NCBI GenBank assembly: GCA_947441895.1
Contig: CANEUT010000124.1
Location: forward strand, 1 to 5,208
DNA: 5,208 bases
From: Rickettsiales bacterium
GTDB taxonomy: Bacteria > Pseudomonadota > Alphaproteobacteria > Rickettsiales > UBA3002
Direction: 5' to 3'
The notes under the pieces are model-generated. The model saw nothing but the letters and a program-made list of their open reading frames with translations, did not search any database and was not told where the DNA came from. The first letter of the stretch is position 1, and the number at the start of each line of letters is the position of its first letter. Below, in pieces: positions 1 through 5,074 of this stretch. Position numbers and translations under genes: made by a program.

Positions 1-1569
1 AATATCGGCGCGGGCATTCTCCATTCCGGCGCTCACCATACGTTCGATTTCTTCAAAGGCAAGGCCGTATGAAGGGGTGACGGCCACTTGCTGCTCGGTG
101 CCGGTCATCAGTTCGGTGGCGCTGACGGTGAGCAGCCCGTCGGCATCGATGGAGAAACTGACACGAATGCGCGCCGCGCCCGCCACCATGGGTGGAATAT
201 TCTTCAGCGTGAAATTGGCCAGCGACCGGCAATGCTCCACCTTCTCGCGCTCGCCCTGCAGCACGTGAATTTTCATGGCCGTTTGGCCATCTTGATAGGT
301 GGTGAATTCCTGCGCCACCGCCACCGGAATGGGCGTGTTGCGATGGATGATTTTCTCGACAATGCCACCCATGGTTTCAAGGCCCAGCGAAAGCGGAATG
401 ACATCGAGCAGCAGATGATCGGCGCCCTTCGTCAGGGCTTCGGCCTGAATGGCGGCGCCGAGGGCCACCACCAAATCAGGGTCGAGCGAATCAAGTGGGG
501 TGGTACCGAAGAAATTGGCCACTTCACGCTTCACCCGTGGCATGCGGGTAGAACCACCCACCAGCACCACGCCGGTGACGGCTTCACGCGTTAGCTCGGC
601 ATCGGCCAGCGCGGCATCGCAGCGGGCGATGGTGCGGGCGATAAGCGGTGCCATCATGGCGTCCAGCTCAGCATGGCTGAGGGTTAGGGTCGCCCCTTCC
701 CAATGGATAACAGCTTGCGCTTCGGTGCTTAGTTTTTCTTTCGCGGTGCGGCACATGGAAAGCAGCTCACCCAGCGCGGCGGCGTCTAATGCGCCATCGG
801 CCACGTTTGCTTTTTCAATTAATTTCGCGGCGATCAGCTGGTCCACATCATCGCCCCCTAAATGGGTGTCGCCCGCGGTGGAGAGCACTTGGAACACGCC
901 GTCTTCCAGCTTCAGAATGGAAATGTCGAAGGTGCCGCCGCCAAAATCATAAATGGCGAAGGTGCCTTGGGCCTTGGCATCCAGCCCATAGGCCAGCGCG
1001 GCAGCGGTAGGTTCATTAATAAGGCGTAGCACCTCAAGCCCGGCAATGCGGGCGGCATCTTTGGTGGCGGCGCGGGCCGCATCATCAAAATAAGCGGGCA
1101 CGGTGATGACGGCTTGGGTCACATCGCGCCCCAGCGCTTCGCAGGCCAAATCGCGCAGGTGTTTTAGAATTTCGGCCGAGACTTCCACCGGCGTTACGCT
1201 TTTATCATTCACCTTCACCCGCACCATGCCGCCTTGCGAATGGTCGAGCACAAAGGCTTCTTGCCCGGCGATCGTTTCAATATCCGCGGCTGACTTCCCC
1301 ATGAGGCGTTTGATGGAAGCGACCACCCCCGCCTCGCCCTCAGCGTAAGCGCGACGAGCCTCATGCCCCACCACGGCGCAATGGCTGGTATAATGCACGA
1401 TGGATGGAATAATGGCGCGGCCATGAGCATCGAGAATCGGCTCGGCTTTGGCGCTGCTGGCGATGGCGACCACGCTGTGGGTGGTGCCAAGGTCGATACC
1501 AATGGCCACCGTATCCGCGTGTGGCAGCGGTGTTTGGCCGGGCTCGTAAATCTGCATCAAATTAGCCAT
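1..1569 (-). CDS. hscA: HscA, Hsp70-type Fe-S cluster assembly chaperone (3' end outside window)
   Basis: Specialised Hsp70 that, with HscB, binds the IscU scaffold and uses ATP to drive Fe-S cluster transfer in the cytoplasm. The 523 visible codons cover the whole ATPase domain and most of the substrate domain. Seen: IGIDLGTT phosphate loop at residues 23-30, NEPTAAALAYGL from 185, DFGGGTFD at 208-215, VGGSTRMP near 336, the interdomain linker DVIPLSLGLETMGG from 389, and QEFTTYQDGQTAM near 420. The N-terminus MANLMQIYEPG and the GLETMGG and TTYQDGQTAM wording match HscA rather than DnaK. The family is about 615-620 residues, so roughly 95 C-terminal residues lie beyond base 1. The start is fixed because an in-frame TAG sits two codons upstream (1575-1573). 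No clear Shine-Dalgarno precedes it. It lies 99 bases after hscB with a palindromic repeat between them. By analogy with other isc clusters a ferredoxin gene may follow to the left, which cannot be seen here. Confidence 0.97.
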   Translation of the reverse strand, partial: MANLMQIYEPGQTPLPHADTVAIGIDLGTTHSVVAIASSAKAEPILDAHGRAIIPSIVHYTSHCAVVGHEARRAYAEGEAGVVASIKRLMGKSAADIETIAGQEAFVLDHSQGGMVRVKVNDKSVTPVEVSAEILKHLRDLACEALGRDVTQAVITVPAYFDDAARAATKDAARIAGLEVLRLINEPTAAALAYGLDAKAQGTFAIYDFGGGTFDISILKLEDGVFQVLSTAGDTHLGGDDVDQLIAAKLIEKANVADGALDAAALGELLSMCRTAKEKLSTEAQAVIHWEGATLTLSHAELDAMMAPLIARTIARCDAALADAELTREAVTGVVLVGGSTRMPRVKREVANFFGTTPLDSLDPDLVVALGAAIQAEALTKGADHLLLDVIPLSLGLETMGGIVEKIIHRNTPIPVAVAQEFTTYQDGQTAMKIHVLQGEREKVEHCRSLANFTLKNIPPMVAGAARIRVSFSIDADGLLTVSATELMTGTEQQVAVTPSYGLAFEEIERMVSAGMENARADI

Positions 1570-1584
1570 GCGCTACCATACCGC

Positions 1585-1657
1585 TGTCATCCTGAGCAGC
1601 GCGAAGGATCTCACGCGTTAATACTAGATTCTTCGCTGCGCTCAGAATGACAAAATA
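1585..1657 (-). repeat. Palindromic intergenic repeat, copy 1 (hscB-hscA spacer)
   Basis: An imperfect inverted repeat with 26-base arms at 1586-1611 and 1626-1651 (21 of 26 positions match) around a 14-base centre. Read on the minus strand it runs TATTTTGTCATTC, a variable inner part, GAATCTAG, 10 bases, TGAGATCC, a variable inner part, GGATGACA. All four of these blocks recur in copy 2. Each arm can also fold alone through a 5-bp stem (ATCCT/AGGAT in one arm, ATTCT/AGAAT in the other). It ends 16 bases before the hscA start codon. No T-run follows it in the leftward direction of transcription, so it is not a classic intrinsic terminator. It resembles the small non-autonomous palindromic repeats common in bacterial intergenic DNA; the family name is not determined. 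Confidence 0.88.
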
Positions 1658-1668
1658 AAAATATTTTT
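1657..1668. other. AT-only palindrome just after hscB stop
   Basis: AAAAATATTTTT is a perfect 12-base palindrome ending one base from the hscB stop codon and abutting the outer edge of repeat copy 1. It stands out against the GC-richer surroundings. It could be the insertion context of the repeat, an AT-rich easily melted site, or chance. No function is claimed. Confidence 0.4.
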
Positions 1669-2190
1669 TCATGCCTGCGCCGCCTTCAATCGATAGATGA
1701 GCATATGGGCTTCTTCCATGGCTTTGCCCAGATATTGCAGGCGCAATGTTTCATGGGTGGCAGCTTGATAGTCACCGGCGGCAAAAGCCTCGGCCAGCAA
1801 TGTATCATTCGCCGCAGCGAGGGCTTTCACCTCGCCCACCATGGAAGCGAGGGCTGCTCCCTCGTGTCCCGCATCGGCGATGCGCTCACGCAGATCCATC
1901 ATTTCCATGAGCACGGCAGGCGGCACGTTGGCATTATTTTCTTCCGCCAGCGCAAAAATACCCTGCAGCTCGAGCAAATGTTCGGCGCGGGTGAGCGGGT
2001 TTTTGAGGGTGTCATAGGCATCGTTCACCAATTGCGATTGGGTGATGGCCAGCACACGCTCCACCTCGCTTTTACCCACAAACCGATCGGGATGCGTGGC
2101 GCGCTGCGCGGCAAAATAAGCCTGTTCCAGCGCTTTTAAATCGAGCGCATAGCTGGCTGGCAACCCCAAAATATCGAAGAAACTTTGCAT
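1669..2190 (-). CDS. hscB: HscB, J-domain co-chaperone for Fe-S cluster assembly
   Basis: Type III J-protein that delivers IscU to HscA and stimulates its ATPase. At 173 residues it is close to the 171 of E. coli HscB. The N-terminal J-domain starts MQSFFDILGLP and carries the diagnostic HPD triad at residues 33-35 (RATHPDRF). It continues with SQLVNDAYDTLKNPLTRAEHLLEL at about 52-75, typical of HscB. The C-terminal helical domain (about 85-173, LMEMMDLRERI onwards) is the region that contacts IscU in this family. The start is ATG at 2190; no Shine-Dalgarno is visible before it, and a candidate promoter would place transcription initiation on the ATG itself. hscA follows after 99 bases, the expected partner order. 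iscU and iscA are not on the upstream side in this window; the nearest upstream gene is a dipeptidase. Confidence 0.95.
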   Translation of the reverse strand: MQSFFDILGLPASYALDLKALEQAYFAAQRATHPDRFVGKSEVERVLAITQSQLVNDAYDTLKNPLTRAEHLLELQGIFALAEENNANVPPAVLMEMMDLRERIADAGHEGAALASMVGEVKALAAANDTLLAEAFAAGDYQAATHETLRLQYLGKAMEEAHMLIYRLKAAQA

Positions 2191-2196
2191 CGCGCG

Positions 2197-2225
2197 TATT
2201 TAGGCGAGTTGTGAGCGGCTGTCTA
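2197..2225 (-). promoter_or_regulatory. Candidate hscB promoter, possibly giving a leaderless mRNA
   Basis: Read leftward: TAGACA at 2225-2220 (5 of 6 to the TTGACA -35 consensus), exactly 17 bases, then TAAATA at 2202-2197 (a weak -10, 3 of 6), then six bases to the ATG of hscB at 2190. With standard sigma-70 geometry the first transcribed base would be the A of that ATG. The absence of a Shine-Dalgarno before hscB fits this. The weak -10 keeps confidence low. Confidence 0.35.
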
Positions 2226-2248
2226 TAAAAGGCTGATGAAATTTCTTC

Positions 2249-2328
2249 TATTTTGTCATTCCCGCGAAAGCGGGAATCTAGGGCAACACGGTACTTGGCC
2301 TGAGATCCCTGCTTTCGCAGGGATGACA
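2249..2328 (+). repeat. Palindromic intergenic repeat, copy 2 (ddpX-hscB spacer)
   Basis: A nested palindrome. The outer arms at 2255-2280 and 2302-2327 are reverse complements at 21 of 26 positions, around a 21-base centre. Each arm is itself a perfect 8-bp hairpin: ATTCCCGC-GAAA-GCGGGAAT at 2258-2277 and ATCCCTGC-TTTC-GCAGGGAT at 2305-2324. The outer frame (TATTTTGTCATTC, GAATCTAG, TGAGATCC, GGATGACA) is shared with copy 1 in the opposite orientation, while the hairpin content differs. The TTCCCGCGAAAGCGGGAA core is a widely seen bacterial intergenic repeat type. It sits just after the dipeptidase stop, where it could stabilise mRNA ends or dampen read-through into hscB. No T-run follows on either strand. 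Confidence 0.92.
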
Positions 2329-2334
2329 AGATGA

Positions 2335-2892
2335 TTAGGGCATAATTCGCGTACCCGCATCGGCATCGGCGTAAAGCGGATAGCTGCGCGAATTGAAAAG
2401 CTGGTAGTGCCACCATTCATTGCGGTAAAAATCCCAGCCGGCGGTGGTCATGATGCCCATGAGCAGCAGGCGGTTACGCTGGGCCTGCGCATTAATATCG
2501 AAGCGGCCATGATGCGAACGGGGGTGAAACTCATCGAACGCGGTGCCCATATCAAGCGGGGTGAAATTCCACGTGCAGAGGGTTAAATCGACCGCCACAC
2601 CGCGCGAATGGGGCGAACCACGGCGAGGATCGGCCAGGAAGCTTGGATCCGGCGTGTGCTCCCACAATTTCCACTGGGCTTCGCTGGGGCGATAGGCATC
2701 ATACACGATGAAGCGATAGCCCTGTGTTTTGGCGAGATTCACGGCCACAGCAAGCTTTTCTGCCGCTTCGGCGTGCAAAAAGCAGCGTGCATCGGCGCGA
2801 TAGACGGGTTTGCCGGTAAAATTATCGGCCGTGGCATATTTCAGATCAATGCGCACATCGTGCGACTCGGGGGTAATCTCAACTAGTGACAT
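2335..2892 (-). CDS. ddpX: D-alanyl-D-alanine dipeptidase (VanX/DdpX family, M15D)
   Basis: Zinc dipeptidase that splits D-Ala-D-Ala. DdpX-type members recycle the dipeptide as nutrient, whereas VanX serves glycopeptide resistance. At 185 residues it is close to the family range of about 185-200. Active-site motifs are intact: YDAYRP with Arg68, SPHSRGVAVDLTL with zinc ligands His95 and Asp102, and EWWHY with catalytic Glu159 and zinc ligand His162. The chosen ATG (2892) gives MSLVEITPESHDVRIDLKYATADNF, the normal family N-terminus; the frame stays open upstream but encodes only unrelated residues. The start lies inside the end of the acyltransferase gene (14-base overlap), with a weak AGG seven bases upstream, so translation is probably coupled. 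No signal peptide is visible, suggesting a cytoplasmic enzyme. No vanH, vanA or vanRS neighbours are present, so a housekeeping or catabolic role is more likely than resistance. Confidence 0.92.
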   Translation of the reverse strand: MSLVEITPESHDVRIDLKYATADNFTGKPVYRADARCFLHAEAAEKLAVAVNLAKTQGYRFIVYDAYRPSEAQWKLWEHTPDPSFLADPRRGSPHSRGVAVDLTLCTWNFTPLDMGTAFDEFHPRSHHGRFDINAQAQRNRLLLMGIMTTAGWDFYRNEWWHYQLFNSRSYPLYADADAGTRIMP

Positions 2893-3679
2893 GATTGGCC
2901 TGCAACACGGCGTGCAGCCCCTGCGTAATGGTGGTTTCGCACGACTTGGCGAGCGCCTTGCGATCGTCATGGTTTTCGGCGCGCTCGACCGCATAAAAAT
3001 TCACGGTGACCTGCACATAAGGCAACTTCAGCAACGACATAAAATGCGGCGCAAAACTGGCATCGCCCACCCATGAAACCATCTCACGCGTGGCGGCAGA
3101 AAGTGGCTGATCGGCAATGTGCGTGTAAGCAATGCTGACCGGTTGCAGCGGCAGATGATGCGCTTCCACCAAATTCAGAAAACCGCTTTTAAAGGGCTTG
3201 ATGTTAAAGCCGTCGCCCGTGGTGCCCTCGGGGAATAATGCCAGCACTTTATTTTCTTTCAGGCGCGCTTCCATTTCGCCTTTGGCGCGCTGCATATCAG
3301 CCGGGCGACGCTCGATGAAGACACAATCGCCCAACACACAGAAAAAACCAATCACCGGCCAGCTGCGGATTTCAAGCTTTGGCGTGAACGAAAGCGGCGC
3401 AATGGAACCCAACACCAAAATATCGAGATAACTGCTATGGTTGGCCACAATCATCAGCGGACGCAGGTCACTCGCCTCGCCCACCACGTTCAACCGCACG
3501 CCGGCCAGCATGCGCATGCCGCTATAAAAAAGATGCACCATGCGGCCACGCAGCTTTTCAGCTTTCAGCGCCCACGCCAGCAAAATGGGAGGAAACATGA
3601 CCAGCACCAGCAGCAAAATGCCGGCCACACGCAAGGTTGCGCGCAAGGTTGAGCTGGATGGTGCAGTGGATTGGCTCAT
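2879..3679 (-). CDS. olsA: 1-acyl-glycerol-phosphate-type acyltransferase, probably OlsA (lyso-ornithine lipid O-acyltransferase)
   Basis: Membrane acyltransferase of the PlsC family. It probably adds the second, ester-linked acyl chain to lyso-ornithine lipid, because it directly follows the OlsB-like gene. The protein has 266 residues. One hydrophobic N-terminal segment (about 18-38, VAGILLLVLVMFPPILLAWAL) would anchor it. Block I is NHSSYLD with catalytic His81 and Asp86; block II is FIERR at 121-125; block III is FPEGTTGDG at 149-157; block IV is LQPVSIAY at 178-185. All catalytic blocks are intact. Its ATG overlaps the stop of the upstream gene (TAATG) with no Shine-Dalgarno, pointing to stop-restart translation. 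Motifs alone cannot separate OlsA from PlsC, which acylates lysophosphatidate; the OlsA call rests on context, and a bifunctional enzyme is possible. Confidence 0.82.
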   Translation of the reverse strand: MSQSTAPSSSTLRATLRVAGILLLVLVMFPPILLAWALKAEKLRGRMVHLFYSGMRMLAGVRLNVVGEASDLRPLMIVANHSSYLDILVLGSIAPLSFTPKLEIRSWPVIGFFCVLGDCVFIERRPADMQRAKGEMEARLKENKVLALFPEGTTGDGFNIKPFKSGFLNLVEAHHLPLQPVSIAYTHIADQPLSAATREMVSWVGDASFAPHFMSLLKLPYVQVTVNFYAVERAENHDDRKALAKSCETTITQGLHAVLQANHVTS

Positions 3680-4479
3680 TATTGGGCGTCACTGATGTAA
3701 CGGTCAGCATAACGCTGAGAGAGCGTATCAGTCTGCACCACAATGGAAACATCGCAGGTGTTGTAGGCATAATCGAGCACGGCGCCATCACCCACCATGC
3801 CGTTGAGGCGCAAATAGCCTTTAATCAGCGGTGGCAAGGCATTAAGCGCGGCGCGTGGCACCACGTCTTCTTTCGGCATGAAATTCATGTTCACGTAATG
3901 GGCGGGCAGCGCTTTGGGGCGAATATGCTCGGGCGCTAAATGGTAATGATAGAGATAGGAAAGCGCATGGTGATGCTCGCGCGCGTTGACACCATGGAAA
4001 CTGGCGCAACCAAACATCAATTTCACATTCTGCGCGGCAATGAAGGCACCAATGCCCTGCCACAGCATTTGAATGACTGGGCGCGTGCGATATTGCTGTT
4101 CCACGCAACTGCGGCCAAGCTCCATAATTTCGCCGGGCTGCGCACGCAGGGCCGAAATATCATATTCCGTTTCAGTATAAAAACTGCCAAGGCGCAGCAT
4201 GTTGGTGCGGGTGAGCAAACGATAGGTGCCCACCACGCGCGCGTCACCCGTGCGGGTGTTATCGATCACCAGCAGGTGATAGCACACATCATCGAACTGG
4301 TCGAAATCACGCTTTTGCTGTTGCACGGCCAGATTAGCCACGCCGCCCATTTCTTCGCAGAAAATGCGATAGCGCAGGCGCTGGGCGGCATAAACATCGG
4401 CCTCGTTCTCGGCCAGACGCAAAGTGAGGTGCCCATGCTGAATGGGGGTGAAGACAGCGTCGAATTTCATGGCAGTCAT
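3679..4479 (-). CDS. olsB: OlsB-like L-ornithine N-alpha-acyltransferase (GNAT fold, 'hemolysin-like')
   Basis: Likely catalyses the first step of ornithine-lipid synthesis: transfer of a 3-hydroxyacyl chain from acyl carrier protein to the alpha-amino group of ornithine. Family hallmarks seen: RLRYRIFCEEMG at 34-45, an acidic stretch RDFDQFDDVCYHLLV at 57-71, VVGTYRLL at 82-89, and MELGRSCVEQQYRTRPV at 119-135, followed by LMFGCASFHGVN. With the ATG at 4479 it has 266 residues, in the range of OlsB proteins. That ATG follows the fur stop after a single base; a second in-frame ATG three codons on (4470) is the alternative, and neither has a strong Shine-Dalgarno. The frame extends further up inside fur but that part looks non-homologous. 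Older databases call this family 'putative hemolysin', which is misleading. The pairing with a PlsC-type enzyme supports the OlsBA reading. Confidence 0.88.
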   Translation of the reverse strand: MTAMKFDAVFTPIQHGHLTLRLAENEADVYAAQRLRYRIFCEEMGGVANLAVQQQKRDFDQFDDVCYHLLVIDNTRTGDARVVGTYRLLTRTNMLRLGSFYTETEYDISALRAQPGEIMELGRSCVEQQYRTRPVIQMLWQGIGAFIAAQNVKLMFGCASFHGVNAREHHHALSYLYHYHLAPEHIRPKALPAHYVNMNFMPKEDVVPRAALNALPPLIKGYLRLNGMVGDGAVLDYAYNTCDVSIVVQTDTLSQRYADRYISDAQ

Positions 4480-4480
4480 G

Positions 4481-4903
4481 TTATTTTGCTGCTTTCTTGT
4501 CGAGCGGCAGGCAATAAAGCTCAAGCCGATGGTCAACCAGTTGATAGCCCAGCTCGCGTGCGATGCGTTCTTGTAGGGCTTCGATTTCTTTGTTCATAAA
4601 TTCAATTACCTTGCCCGATCGCAAATCAATCAGGTGGTCATGGTGCTCATCGGGCATTTCCTCATAGCGCGAACGCCCGTCACCAAAGTCATGGCGTTCA
4701 ATAATATGGGCATCTTCGAACAGTTTCACGGTTCGGTAAACCGTGGCAATGCTGATGTTGGAATCAACCTTGGTGGCGCGTTGATACAGCGCTTCCACAT
4801 CGGGATGGTCGTTCGCATCGGAAAGCACGCGGGCGATGACGCGGCGCTGCTCGGTCATTTTCAGACCTTTTTCGATGCATTTTTTTTCTAGAACACTTGA
4901 CAT
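4481..4903 (-). CDS. fur: Fur-family metal-responsive transcriptional regulator
   Basis: DNA-binding repressor that senses intracellular iron (or manganese in Mur-type members) and controls metal uptake and storage genes. The protein has 140 residues from ATG 4903. The winged-helix N-terminus carries KMTEQRRVIARVL at 15-27, HPDVEALY at 33-40 and the recognition helix SIATVYRTVKLFE at 51-63. The dimerisation/metal domain carries HDFGDGRSRYE at 71-81, the HHDHLI metal site at 87-92, GKVIEF at 97-102, and DHRLELYCLPL near the end. Cysteines stand at only 9 and 131, so the Cys-X2-Cys pair after HHDHLI in E. coli Fur is missing (IDLRSGKVIEF), as in many alphaproteobacterial Fur/Mur proteins. AAGG lies ten bases before the chosen ATG; a TTG at 4927 would add eight non-homologous residues. 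It heads the leftward operon, one base ahead of olsB. Iron or manganese specificity cannot be settled by eye. Confidence 0.95.
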   Translation of the reverse strand: MSSVLEKKCIEKGLKMTEQRRVIARVLSDANDHPDVEALYQRATKVDSNISIATVYRTVKLFEDAHIIERHDFGDGRSRYEEMPDEHHDHLIDLRSGKVIEFMNKEIEALQERIARELGYQLVDHRLELYCLPLDKKAAK

Positions 4904-5074
4904 AGGCCCGTCACCTTGCCCCACCAACGCAACAAGTGCAAGTATTTAGGTCATATTTCCCCCCAGCTTGACGCTATGGCCGGTTTGGGCTAAGTAACCC
5001 CTAATAATGAATGACGCGATTAGCAGTCATCGAACAATAAAAATACATCGGCAACCTTAACTCACGAGATTCAC
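4904..5074. promoter_or_regulatory. Divergent intergenic region between fur and the mucR-like gene
   Basis: These 171 bases must hold the promoters for the whole leftward operon and for the rightward regulator. The half nearer mucR is AT-rich (about 5000-5050), which would suit MucR-type binding. No classical Fur box (GATAATGATAATCATTATC-like) is visible. Two weak symmetric patches are present: an imperfect palindrome GGGCTAAGTAACCC at 4987-5000 (10 of 14 positions symmetric), and ATGAC/GTCAT half-sites at 5011-5015 and 5026-5030. No convincing leftward fur promoter could be picked. Confidence 0.55.
4968..4996 (+). promoter_or_regulatory. Candidate promoter for the mucR-like gene
   Basis: TTGACG at 4968-4973, preceded by C as in alphaproteobacterial CTTGAC -35 boxes, matches the consensus at 5 of 6. 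At 16-17 bases downstream only a poor -10 is found (CTAAGT or TAAGTA, 4990-4996). An imperfect palindrome overlaps that -10. If used, it would give a leader of about 70 bases. Confidence 0.3.

Noticed and set aside
88..594. Plus-strand open frame of 168 codons, and other plus-strand frames across 77-1348
   Set aside because: They lie antisense to hscA, whose whole reading frame is confirmed by Hsp70 motifs. Their translations show no recognisable domain and reflect codon bias of the real strand.
1586..1651. Repeat copy 1 as an intrinsic terminator between hscB and hscA
   Set aside because: No T-run follows in the leftward direction. The AT-rich stretch lies on the hscB side, before the hairpin.
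1705..2139. Plus-strand 144-codon frame over hscB
   Set aside because: Antisense shadow; the minus-strand frame has the HPD motif and correct HscB length.
2072..2416. Minus-strand 114-codon frame spanning the hscB start, the repeat and the end of ddpX
   Set aside because: It runs through the palindromic repeat (giving the tell-tale DSRFRGNDK string) and overlaps two confirmed genes out of frame.
2335..2892. Vancomycin resistance determinant
   Set aside because: Only a VanX/DdpX-type enzyme is present, with no vanH, ligase or two-component genes, and the host is apparently Gram-negative.
2893..2994. Longer N-terminus for the dipeptidase (34 extra codons)
   Set aside because: The extra residues overlap the olsA coding end in another frame and do not resemble the family; homology begins at the ATG at 2892.
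3940..4599. Plus-strand 219-codon frame over olsB and the end of fur
   Set aside because: Antisense to two genes with clear family motifs, and it bridges their junction with no motifs of its own.
4940..5015. Fur or Mur box in the fur upstream region
   Set aside because: AT-rich AATAATGAATGA and the direct repeat CAAGTGCAAGTA were inspected, but neither forms the expected inverted repeat.
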